A stretch of 64,000 nucleotides of DNA from Owenia fusiformis (lineage: Eukaryota; Annelida; Polychaeta; Sabellida; Oweniidae): contig CAIIXF020000010.1 of assembly GCA_903813345.2 (NCBI GenBank), forward strand, positions 22,457,181 to 22,521,180. The letters are read 5' to 3'. The position numbers were made by a program, and so were the translations under genes. The notes beneath the pieces are model-generated. The model saw only the letters and a list, made by a program, of their open reading frames with translations. It searched no databases and was not told the origin of the DNA. This document shows, piece by piece, positions 33,701 to 46,100 of the stretch (positions are counted from its first letter, which is position 1; the number at the start of each line of letters is the position of its first letter).

Positions 33701-35244
33701 ACATGTATGAACTATACTTGGATATCATCACAGATAAAAAACACTTGGATAGATCAACTTATTTTACTTCAAAATCTTCAGTGATGAAATAAAAAGGTGT
33801 TTAATTCTGATAATGCAACATGAATTTCAAAAGGAGGTGCAGCTCTGATGTATATAAAGGTAACAATTGATCAAGTGAGTTAAGTTTCCTCAAATTAGAC
33901 ATTAAAGTTAAAATAAAAAGGATAACAGTTATTATATTATACTTATAATATTAAGACCAGTAATTAATACCTGTGGATTGTTCCACATCCATACAGGATA
34001 ACCAGAGGACATCCTTTTCAAAAGTATGATTTTTGTAGTACTTACTAGCCCCAGACAGGTCAGACAAACAGGTTCCTTAGTCGACATATAACACCTTGTG
34101 ACTCCCCTCCCCATTATACCACCCCAACTTCTGTTGGTGAAGTAGATCAAGGGGGAGGGGGTTCAGAAACTTGAAGCAAGACTATGGATCCCTCTACTTG
34201 GGAATGAACTTTGCATTAATCTGGCATTTAAATTAAAATAACAAAATATGAAACATATATTATATGAAGCATTTGAGCATTATCAAAATTCAACAAAACT
34301 TGAAAAGGCTTTGATATTTTTTCAATCATGTTCAGAACAAAAGGCATTTTTGACATGAATGACCTTATTTAGCCAACCAAAATTGTTGATCTTGTATTTT
34401 ACAGTTTCTTAGTCAAAGCCATTCTATAGCATCGTGAGATATCACAGCCTTCTCTCAGTGTCCTTCTAGAATGCACATTCTTGTGCATAGCAGAGATGGT
34501 CTGAGTATCAGAATGATTCTATAGTGGCTTAACAGTTTTCGTGGACATTTCAAGGCCATTTCATTTATTCAATTGTGTTTACTTAAGAGTGGATTAGACA
34601 TTGTAATGCACTTTGAACAGTTGCACATGCAAAGGTCTGGATCAAAATCTTCGACATCCAAAATTCCAAAGCTTTGTCTTGATCTTGTCCATTACATATT
34701 TGCATCTTCTAACACGTCCACTAAAAATACAACTTTGAAATTGCTGCAAGATATTTTTATTTTGTTTTGGAGTCCTTTCTGTTTTACTGAGAAAACAATT
34801 TGTACGTGATAGTGATACTGAGATTGACAAAGGAAAGTTGAGCATTATTGTCAGGCACAATCCTAGATTATTTCATTATCCTGACTAGCAAAATATTGTT
34901 TTGGTATTAGAAATAAAATTGAGGAAGTAAAATGAATGGAATCCGGAAATGTTATATTGGAGACCAAAGACCTTCTCGTCTGGATGAAATGGGCTACCCA
35001 GACCATTGCCCTCCATATACATTGTAATATGAATTGTTTCAACTCCAAAGTAGAATTGGCTTAAAGCTGTCATCAAGGTTTTGAGAAAAAGAGAGTCCCA
35101 GCATTTTTTCAGAAGGCCCTAAATATGTAAAGCTTGTGATCTAGTTCTCTTTAGGAGATAGTGGAGGTTATGTACCCACAATGGAGTCCAGTACTGGCAA
35201 TTGTAATTGTTAGAATAATTTTATTTTTATTATCTATTTTATAG

Positions 35245-35340
35245 GTTGAAGATGTGAAACAAGAGGATATTCAGATCTATGTGATAGGATTACACCACCA
35301 CAAGTGACACAATCAATCTATCTCAATATTGGATTAACAG
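35245..35340 (+). other. candidate 5'UTR exon of the coiled-coil gene
   Basis: A 96-nt stretch between a good acceptor (CTATTTTATAG|G) and a good donor (TTAACAG|GTAAGA). Joined to the 37098 exon, it places an in-frame TAA just upstream of the ATG at 37110, consistent with 5'UTR. It has a stop in its longest frame, so it is not coding in the inferred frame. Prediction rests on splice signals alone. Confidence 0.35.
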
Positions 35341-37097
35341 GTAAGAATTATAGTCTATCAGGGGAGAACCCAAGATAAAAATGGAGGTAAGGCAAAAAGC
35401 AGGGGTTTGAAATGTAACCATAAGACTTTTACACTTTCATTATGAAAAATATATCTGAATGAAAAAAATGTATATTTCTGTAGAACGTTTGCATTGCTGG
35501 CAATGACCATGCCAAGCTTACCTACAGGGTGGGCCAATAAAAATCGTTCATATTTTACAATATGTGTCCTTCAAATGGTCTTGACACAATTTCCATCAAT
35601 TAAAACTTATATACACATAATTATCTTTATGAAAAGCAAGTCACGTCTCCCTTGGATAATATAGCTTAAATAGCCTCTTTTTTCAAAACTGGCACAATAT
35701 GTTTCAAAACCTATCATTTAAGCCATGTGTGACTGTCATGTCAAATACAGATCAGACTGATTGTTCAGGTGGGGGACATGTTCAGGAAACCCTTGTGTTG
35801 AATAATAAAATGTTGAGCTTGTATATTCATATTTAAACAAGCTGTTACAAAAGTTACAATAGATGGAAAAATGTTCTATTTTTGGCACACCCTGCATGGT
35901 ATCATATAAGTGTTCTTTGAATTTGTTTTTCCAGTTTTTGCCAGTTTTGGAAGATTCACGAAATATAATAGCCGTGAAATTTGAAAAGTTCTAATTCGCG
36001 AAATATAACGCCAAATATTAGTGGGAGTTTAGTATATTCTTCATGATCTAAAAGATCCTAAAAGATGTCTTTCAATTCGGCTGAGTCAAGGGAATAATAT
36101 GTAAACCTTAATCCCATTTCATCCAGTTAACCAAAAATGTGCACTATACTTCCTTCAAAGCTGAAGAAAACATCTTGGATGTTTGACATATTTTCATATT
36201 GGCCTAGAACTAATATTGAATGTTAGAATTATGCCTTGAAAGCAATCGAAGCTAAGAGGCACATTTGTTGCAAGGAAGTAGAATGTTATTTATGCATTAA
36301 TCCCAGATATTAGTTCCTGCGTACAGCCATAATACATTAATCTTACACTGGATAATCTAACCATTAAGAAGTATAACATGGTAATCTTGAGCAATACATC
36401 AGCTTTATATTTTCACATTCAAAATAATCCCTTTCTTATCTGATTTCAGTGTCATGAGCGTCATTGCCATTTGACTGTATATTGTCATGGTTACAGGCTT
36501 TAAATCTTTTTTATGTAACATTTGAAAATTCGTGAAATAATTCTAATAGACAACTTTTTCTGACCAGCACTCAGTAATTTGCATCAGGTTTAGGCATCAG
36601 CATTTGAAATAATATTGTTACACTTTTTTAAGTTTAGACTTCGCCAATTCTTGTTAGTTATTTCTCTGCCTTCACTGCTCTTTTAAAATTGTCAATCTTA
36701 ATTTGTTTGACACAAAACTGTTAACCTCACTAGTAAAAGATCAACTACATATTTATTTAACATCTCTTGAAGGAGATTAAACTCCATTCAACAGCAATTG
36801 TCTTAAGGTCTTCTTCAGATGTGTGATAACAATGTTGAAGTAAATCAGACTGCACTTGAAACACTTGATGGTTGCATGTTTACATGCTATACATTTCACT
36901 TGTGTTTTATATTTGCAATATGGTCTTATTTAGATGTGGAACCGTGTCAACAGCATTTGCAAAATTAATAGTAATTGTTTTTTATTCATGAAGAAGTTTA
37001 TTTCAATTCTTTCAAAAAGTAATCAACCAGAGGGGCATTTCTACTGTCGCTTTGTTGTCAATGATGATCGATTATATAAGCTCCCCATTCATTGCAG
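35341..37097 (+). other. putative 5' intron
   Basis: Contains a mariner-like MITE at 35525-35894. The rest is AT-rich with no recognised feature. Confidence 0.4.
35525..35894. mobile_element. mariner-like MITE (CAGGGTGGGCCAA ends)
   Basis: Left end CAGGGTGGGCCAATA, right end TTTGGCACACCCTG; the complement of the right end, CAGGGTGTGCCAAA, matches the left apart from single changes. Preceded by TA; the right flank is CA, a one-base-decayed TA duplication. About 370 bp, non-coding. Confidence 0.6.
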
Positions 37098-37154
37098 CTA
37101 GGAGTTGGGATGGCCTTGCAGAGACTTAAAGAGAGAATCAGAGATAGCGAACAG
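37098..37154 (+). CDS. coiled-coil gene exon: start codon
   Basis: Acceptor ATTCATTGCAG and donor GAACAG|GTTTAA. The exon reads GVG-MALQRLKERIRDSEQ, an amphipathic helical start. It joins in phase 0 to the 40226 exon, which is open throughout in that frame (NCDETTKVWDYSSACKTTC). If this exon is skipped, the next in-frame ATG is at 40307 (MADKQTPSG). Confidence 0.55.
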
Positions 37155-40100
37155 GTTTAACAAAAAATTGTTTCAATTTTAGAATATTTTTGGCTCATGT
37201 CATTCCTTGTTATGTCTATTTTCTAAAAATCACAAAAGTGCATACTTTATTCAAGGAAAAAGAAAGATTTTTACAATAATGTATTATTTTTCTATAAGAA
37301 TGGTTACCATTCTTATTATTTGGGAGAATTTAAACATTTTTCACCCATATTTGCACTTTGAATCATTAATAACTTCACCAATTTATAACATATTGTGAAT
37401 CTTTTGGGAGATATTGTATTTGATATTGTAAGGAATAGATTGGTAGGTCAATTATGTATGTTGCTTGTAATTTTGTCACCCCTATAGATCTGATTCTGCC
37501 TTTAAGAAACTAGTTTCTAAAGAGTCCTACAGTAAAGTCTGTCTACATGTCCATGTCAGAGTGTCCCTGGTCCATGCCTATTCTTGTTGAAATAAGCTTC
37601 AGGTCACAAAGGTAGAAGGTGTTATTCAATAGCACACTTCTTTTAACAGTATTTGCTTAACAGTATTTTATAATTCGTTTCCCAATTTATTTGGATCAAT
37701 ATCCATCCACCAGGATCAGATTGTATTTATTGTGGAACTCAATAGTTTTCGATGTGAGATTGTACTTGTATAAAAACAATCATGGATTTGTATCACAGAC
37801 TTATTGATTGGGATAATATTAATTTTGTTCCAAGATTTCATGCCTATACATGATTAGTTAATGATTCCTTGTCATTACTTTGAGATTAGATATAGATTAG
37901 TATCTATTTTTCTGTCAGCTCTTTCACATGTTCAAAATTTCCATTTTTGTATATCATAGTAAAATTTAGCACTATACCCTATACACATTTCCTCTTGATC
38001 GATTTCTATTATAATTTCTTTTACCAGATTCTTAGTCATTGTTTGAAATTCCATTAAATAGTGAATGAAATGATATACAAAATAATAGTTGTGTCAGGTA
38101 TTTTTGTTTTGGTATATATATGATCAATTTCTTTTTGTTACCCTTTCAAATAATTTAGTCAAGTATTTGGTGGAAGAAGCTATATTTTTTAAGTGGTTGA
38201 AAAATTTCATTTTCCAAATTCAGACCTGAACTGGTTAAAATGTGAAAATATGCTTATTTTCATTTTTCTCTAGTGGGTGCTGGCAGCTGGGTGCTGGTCC
38301 TTCTTTCTTTAATAATGGATCTAGATCTGTGTCATTTTGGACTGCTTTATTTCATTAACTGTCATTGTGATAGGAAAATGTACTTGTCTTTTGCAATTGC
38401 TATTAAGCAATTTTTTAAAGATATCTGGATTGAAGGAATTATATTTCAGCAACTTTCTCAAGCTCCCAGCATCAGCTGGCATTTCATGTTTTATTTCTTG
38501 AGAAAGAAAGTATAAATCAATGTTTCATTTTATGTTAAGGTTTGTATAATTTGCAAATCTGCAAATATATTTTGACTTTTATTGGAACCATTTCTATTGT
38601 ATCATAAAATGTTTCTTTTCATTTATTTTGAAAAGGTAATCATTGCATTTGTTAAATGTGGATTTTTTATCTAAAAGCAAATAATATGTATTATTTGACA
38701 TTTTTGATTCTTAACCGTTACTGCTAATGTTGACAAACAGAGCTTTAAATAAAGAGGAAGTAGTTGAATCAATCAAAAATTAAAAGTCTCAGAATTGTAG
38801 TAAATTCTGAATCAAATCTTGTTGAAAAGTTAAAAGTAGAATGGTATTAGCTGTAAGTAAGAACAAATTTTAATATATTTATTGTAATTGTTATAGTGTC
38901 AGATATTTGATAGAGTATATTGAATAAATGTAAGTAAGAAGGATTACCATATTTTCTAAGTTACCACAAATTCACAATTATGAGGTATAGTTTAGAATAA
39001 CGGAAGCAATGGCGTAGCGTCATATATGCATAAAACGCCATGGCGTACTCTCAAAATTAAAAAAAAAATTAATAACTTTTATATTGATTTGCCCCACACT
39101 TTAAAAATGAATAAAAATGGCCAATAATTTACATTTTATTTTTAATAGTCGGAATGGAATATTTAAGGAATAAATAATGATAGGCCATTCAATATGGTGA
39201 AATTCAGCACGAGTTGGACAGAATGTTGTACAAAGCACGAACCGAAGGTGAGTGCATTTGTACTAACATTCTGTCCAACGAGTGCTGAATTTCACCATAT
39301 TGAATGGCCTATCATTATTTATTCCGATTCAAACATAAAAATTAGTAAAAGCCTTGTCTGTGGAACGGGCATATAGGAAGAATATGCATGCTGTCAAGAT
39401 TCTGAAGTCGGCCGGAAAATTTTTAGAATTTGTTTGGGCTGTTCTATTTTACTCCCCGTTTTAGATTTTATACGGTGTATGCAAACAGTAGTTAAATAGT
39501 TATAGTAGTTACGGAGGGAGTAAAAAAGAACAGCTATCCCCGGACAGAGCCCCAGATGTGCAGCTGAGATGTGACGTCACTCAAAACAATGCAAATTACA
39601 GATTGAATAGAGCATGGTCGTGCATCTATGGAGAATTAGAGAACGTTCTATATTGGCTATGCTGCATTCTGATTGGTTGAGAAATTCGAATAGAGCACGG
39701 TCATGTTTGAGTAGATTTCAAAACACCCCAGATTTTCATTTTCCTGATTTCTGGAACTTTTAAGTGGGGGAATGGATTTTCAAAATAGTCTAAGTCTATT
39801 TTTTAAAAATCAAGATGATTAGCTAAGATGATATGATATCTGATTCAAAACTGAAATTGAAATTATTTCCTCTTCTGAGTCAATATGTTGTTAAGTTGTT
39901 ATACCAACATCTATTTCATTTCAAAATATTTTTATTTCTGTGATGTCATAATGTTTTAAGAAATTAGGTCAAATCATTGTCTATCATATCATGACATCAC
40001 AAAGCTCAGAAATAGTTGAGATGTATTTCTTGTATGATGTCATAATGCCTTGCCAATCATTTGACAACCACCATTGTGACCTCATCAGCTGCACTTAATG

Positions 40101-43100
40101 ACCCAAACTTATGATAACAGATCAACACACCATAACTACCAGTTTCTTAGAGATATCCTATTGTTGTAGTAACCATTTTGGTTTAGGAATGAGATAAAGA
40201 TCAATATGATTTGATACTGTTGCAGAATTGTGATGAAACCACCAAAGTCTGGGATTATTCTTCGGCCTGTAAGACCACATGTTTGGACACTAATAAGCTA
40301 GACAACATGGCAGATAAACAGACTCCATCAGGCACTAGTATTGAGTAAGTCAAATAATTGAGATGTTTCTGAAACAAGTCATAACTGGAGAACAGCTTTC
40401 AAAAAAATTTTGTCTTGTCCTGATGAAAGTTTATGCAATTTATGAGTTAAGTGAATAATACTAAGACTGTTTACTGTTTGAACTCCTAAAGGTGTGTGAA
40501 CTTAAGATTTGGTTGTTTATCTTCTTGCACTAAGATGTCATCACTAGATGAGATGAGATGCATTTTCCACTTTCATCTATTCCTTTTAAAGAATTCTAAT
40601 TAAGTCAAACCATGAAATATTAAATATTCCTATCAACAACCCATGTGGTTCTACATTTTCTACATTACTTTTGAATTGTTCAGCTCCCTAAAATTAACCT
40701 TTAGCAGACCACCGGCGACCGCATCCGCCCATTCAAAACTACCGCCAGAATCCACCGGCGGATCCGGACGACACAAATCTAACTTTTGAAAACTTTACTT
40801 TTTCCCGCCGTTCTTATGATCCAATTAGATTGCCCGATTTATTCAGTCCTTAGTAGGTGACTTCCTGTTGACCTAGAAATGGCGATGTTTCGAAAAATAT
40901 TTCTTATTTCAACAATTTAAACAGTGTTTAAGTCGTTTTTAGTGAACAAATCGTACAAAATGACGGCAAAATACGATCACAACGAAAATGCGGAGGAAAT
41001 GGATTGCGATTTCGAGCTCTTTAGGCTCTTGGAAGCCGATAATGGTCATCGAAAATAGAAACTAGAATATTTTCTGAACTGAAAAGATGAACATTTGATC
41101 GCTGCAAATTCAGTTTTGGATTCTGACCAGACGTTGAATCTACCGAGGGGCGAAACGGCGGATTCTGGAGGAGTATTCATGGTATATTTATGCCCAGTCG
41201 TGTTTATGTACGAAAAAAATTCATGAGAACATTTTTCTCATGAGCCACGCTAGTGTATCTTCCCTTTGTGAAAATTTTATCCAGATTCATTCAGTAGTTA
41301 TCGAGATATTAATTATTTAGTCCAGGCATATCATTTTTGAAAAATAAGTCAGATGCGTGGGATATATTTGCTGAAATAAGTCAGAGTGCAGAAGGTTAAA
41401 CCGAAACTTTGATTTTTCTCCATGTATTTATTTACAAATCAGTGTTAGAATTTACACATGTATTTTTTACCAGCTCATTTGTGTTTGCGTATGAAAATTA
41501 ATTTTCCCTTATATGTTACCTAATTGTATCTAACCTAATTGTACTTGTTCAGTTCTAGGACATCTGTAGACTCCCAAGACATCCCGCTGACAAGGCCACG
41601 TAAAAGTCGCTCAACCATCAATTTGAATGCAGCTGCTTTGTTAACAGAAAGTGACATTGCTATCATCAATGGCTCAAGTGATGCAGGTATTTTGCTCTCA
41701 AATTCATTATAGAATTTTTGCTTGCCATTGAATGTTTTTTAAGCTTGATTTAAGATTTCAGCTATATTTTGGTGATAATATTTTCAAAACATGGACATTT
41801 GATGTGTCCTTCCATTTGGTTCACTGGTCACCTAAACTGTTTAAAAGATTTCAGCCATATTTTGGTGATAATATTTTCCCAACATGGACATTTGATGTGT
41901 CCTTCCATTTTGTTCACTGGTCAACTAAACTGTTCTTTATTAAGGAATGGTTGAATTTGGTGATACGATGTGATGCTAGTGTTATACAGGCACATCAACT
42001 ATACCCAATTGTCTCCTAAAGGAGAAGCCTCACAGTTTCATGCCACCCCTGCTATTTACAAGTTTATTCATTATATTGACTTCATAAATCAAGACTTATT
42101 GTAGATCTGTGTTTCTTCTGTTTGAATTCACCTATTTTTACAGTAAAACTGTTTTCTTAACACTAGTTTTCTTAATTTGTCTTTTTCATGGGTATTAATC
42201 AGGCCTCATGATACTAAAAGTTTAACACATGGGGCTACATGTGGTAGTGAACTTGGTAGTATAATCCACTCATTCTACTAAAACCCTGAAAGTTGAGGTT
42301 GATTAGTACCCAGGTGTTTGTGTGTTTTCATTTCATCACTTGTTTGTAATGTGTGTTTCTGTATCATCTTCGTGTGTGTTAACTCTAGACTCCTCTGATG
42401 GTGGGATTAGCAAGAAAGTCCAGAAGTCCAGTGATTCATCAACAGGTAAATAGCAAAAGGGGACAACAGCTATTGTATTAGAAATACAGTAAGAGATCAG
42501 AATATAAACACAACTAGTGACCAGGAAATAAACCCCAGTGTCCCACATTGATAATCTAATGCACAACGTAACAATGTCAGTCATGATTCAGTTAAGATTA
42601 AATCATTCAAGGGATTATCTTATCAGTATTGTACTAAGTCACATGTTATAATCAATATAGCAATTATAAATCCGTTAAATAATGCATTTATTGAAAAAAG
42701 TTCTAATTAGTAAAACATACACCAGGGAATAGTGTCACTAATTGTTAGGTAATGTGGTTATACTGCAAATTATATGCTTATTTTGATATTTAAAGATAGT
42801 CATAATATTTTTCACTTATTGCCATATCTGAGCAGTTAGATATTTCTTAAATATTCATTTCCTTTGGTTCAGGGTTGACTGAACCTTTGTTGTCAGTCAT
42901 TCTGTTTTTACCTGCAAACGAAACACTAGCTTTTTCATGAAAAAGATGCATTAAAATACTCAAAATCTGAATTGATTGGATTCCATGACAATACAGTAAG
43001 CAGATAGAACGTGCATGAATATCGTTATTCTTGTTTGCTTTAATTCTTGTTTGCTTTAATTCTTGCTTTTTTCACTTTAATCCACTTTTAGCTTTATTTC

Positions 43101-46100
43101 TATCTTATGTTCCCCTGATAGCTAGTAGTTCAGGCTCCGATAGTCCCCAAGCCAAGATAGATCCAAGGAAGAGTATGTCAACCATTAACCTTCCATTGCA
43201 AAGTGACAGTGATATAGGCACGAGTGAAGGGGATAGTGCAAGTTCTATGGACAAAGGTAGGGTGTTCTTCAATCAGGTGGAACATTCTGTTATTATATGC
43301 TATGCGAATGTCGTATAAGCCATAATGATTTTCAGTTTTAATAAATTTCTCTTGCATATTTTCCTACATCAATATTTATCAATAATTGTTTCTTTCAATA
43401 ACTTGGTGTTAAACTGATCAGTCTTAATATCGAGATTCAATTGAAATGGAAAAAAGTATTGCTTGACCCCTGGTGCATTTTTAAGACCGTTTTTTCTATA
43501 TTATATGTCTAGTCTTCCCACATTCTTTCACAGCTCAAGCAATTATTTCTTATTTCTTGTATATTGTGTTTTCCAAGGCATACTTATTTAAATGTACAGC
43601 AAAACCTGTCTTGTTCAACTGCTACTGGGACCGATCAGTTGTGATCAAATTAGCATGTGTTCTCTAAGTTTTTATGCTTCCTTTATGGAAACAAGATAAT
43701 CTAGAATAGATTAACATTGACTTGGCAAAAGTAATATTGAGCTTAGCAATTGTTGGATACATACGGTTTTGCTGTATTATTACTATGTCTGCCTAGATTC
43801 TTTCCTTTCTCTATATCAGATCAATCTGGTAGCTCGGGGTCTTCAATCTCCACTGAGTTTGTCCCAATCCCCCTTAAGTCTGATACCCAGGAAGTGAAAC
43901 CAAGGAAAAGCTTCTCTACACTCAACTTGATGCACCCTACTCTAACTGATAGTGATATTGCACTGCTCAATTCTGAGTCTCCTGAAATATCTAGTGAAAT
44001 ATCACTCAACTCCAAAGGTATTAATATAGTGTAAGGACCTAGGCTCAAATGGGTGTCAAATCGCATTTTCACATAAGCCTATGATCATGACTTCTCATTT
44101 TCAAGTGGGTGATCTATGTATACCATAAAGTATGCATACCCAAATAAAATTTTGAAAAGTTTCAACCATTTCATTTATTATTGATATTGTTATCCTGAAA
44201 ATTGCCATCATGGTAGTTTACCTTAATTCTTCCAGCCAGTGCAAGTGAGACTTCTCTCAACCAACACAGTATAGATGACTTAGCTATGGGGAAACCTACT
44301 GGGGCTCTGGCACTGAAGAAGAGTCGCTCAAGCACCATACACAAGTACGGTTTACCAAAGAAGGATACCTCTATTGTGTTAGATGGACGAGATAGACATT
44401 CACGTGATAGTAAGTACTTTGAATTGATCTCAATTGTTATGTAATCAATGTAGAAAAATTAAAAAAGGTTAGGCACATAATAGTTCCGATTAACAGTGAT
44501 AAATAGAAAGGAAATGGCTAGATAGTGATAGGTGGATCTCATTTTAGTTTTTGAGGAAATTCATTACTTTCATACAAAGGATATATCACTAGAGTAAACT
44601 GAAGTATATGTATAAGACTGAGTTGATTAGGAAAGACATCTAAGAGGTACATTAATGTTTTACTCATAAATAATTCAATGTTTAGTTCCTTATATTACCC
44701 TTGGTTCAATAATTTAATGCATTGTTCCCATGCTAAGATGAAGGCAGCCATCTACCAGTGATAAGTGAGTTTAAGGAATACAAAGCACAACCCAATGTCT
44801 GTGCAAATCTAAAGAAAGGTGCATTTTAAGATCATGTTATTATTATTTTTATTCAAGGTCACATTTTGTATTTCACAGTATTGAATGGGTATGATAATCT
44901 TATAGATCATTTATGAATCAATTCTTACACTTTTGGTTAATCAAAGATCAGTTGTATGTTTCACTGTACACAATTATCTGCACTAAGTGCACTGTACACT
45001 ATTAATTCTTGTTTCCATGGTAGAGTTCTAAGCTGGAGGAAAAAATGTACTTTTGTAAAGTAACCTATCACTTCTATCACTTGGCATCTTTACTTGATAT
45101 TAATCCACTGCTACAGCTTGAAATTTACTTGAAATGTAACCAAATAAAATAGATTGTTGACATTAAAATCATATAGCTTTGATCTTGTTGGACTGTAGTG
45201 CTAACGCTTGGTATATGAACAAATGATCATACTCCAAAGTTTCCAGATCATATAAGCCTGATATAGTTCAAATATCAAAGCATTACCTCAACTATGAAGC
45301 GGTTTAATACAATGAAAACAAAAATGATCGAAAACAACACTTACTGTCCGCCATCTTAGATGCACGTTATGGCTGTTACCTTCGCTTGATACTGACCAGT
45401 GTATATCGATGTGAAGCACATACAGCAGAAGCATGCTTTATTTTTACATAATAATACTGTATCATTTAAAACATCAAAGTATTTAGATAGGAGCCATAAT
45501 TAACTGAATACATATACATTCATGTGTTGCAGCATTGATGTTATCGTACTTTCTCTGCTTCCAGCCACATTCAACAGAGGTCCAATGAATGGGGGACCTA
45601 GTCCACGACAGTCTGTAAGTTGAAACAATCTGTTTGCAAGAATATGGGATCTAATATTTATTTGCAAGTCCTTGAGGATAACTTGTAGTGTATCTAGATT
45701 ACCACATTATTTTATTTCACATTTCAAAAGGCATTTTTCTCCGTTTCATTTTGCAGAAAGTGCACAATCATGTAATTTAATTTAATTTTTAACATCAATA
45801 TTTTATCTTTACATATATGATTATATTTATCATGTACACACGTGCATACACTTTTCATCAGTATATCATCTTTTCTTTTTTATGTCATGACCACAAGTGA
45901 TGACATATTGTTAGTCTCATGTTAATGCCTTGGGGGCAGGCCAATATTTCAATATTTATTTAGGTGACAGACATTGCTTTTTAGTCTCCTGGGGTTTTGT
46001 CTTCTACATTGGTATGGTCATATTCTCAACAGATATGTATAAGAGAATTTATTTTGCGCTGTTCAAAGCAGTTGCAGATCAACATTTTGACTTGTTTACA

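Larger units (their letters stand above)
27590..35244. other. gene-free interval
   Basis: About 7.6 kb with no convincing exon on either strand. It contains a spaced inverted-repeat unit at 28056-28838, pearl-like copy C at 29662-30798, and otherwise AT-rich sequence (30.8-35.2 kb) in which I see no recognisable element or gene. The short open frames here have no protein-like character. Promoter sequences for the two diverging genes (minus strand to the left, plus strand to the right) must lie somewhere in it. Confidence 0.5.

Noticed and set aside
38273-38515. 80-codon hydrophobic open frame, possible small membrane protein
   Set aside because: No upstream promoter or good start context, composition typical of T-rich intronic DNA, and no splice signals.
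40232-40300. 22-codon upstream ORF in exon 40226
   Set aside because: It would only be an upstream ORF if translation started at 40307; the phase-compatible ATG at 37110 makes this exon coding in another frame.
40226-40344. Possible WD40 repeat (KVWDY) at the N-terminus of the coiled-coil protein
   Set aside because: Only a single WD-like dipeptide; no GH motif or further blades in the neighbouring exons.
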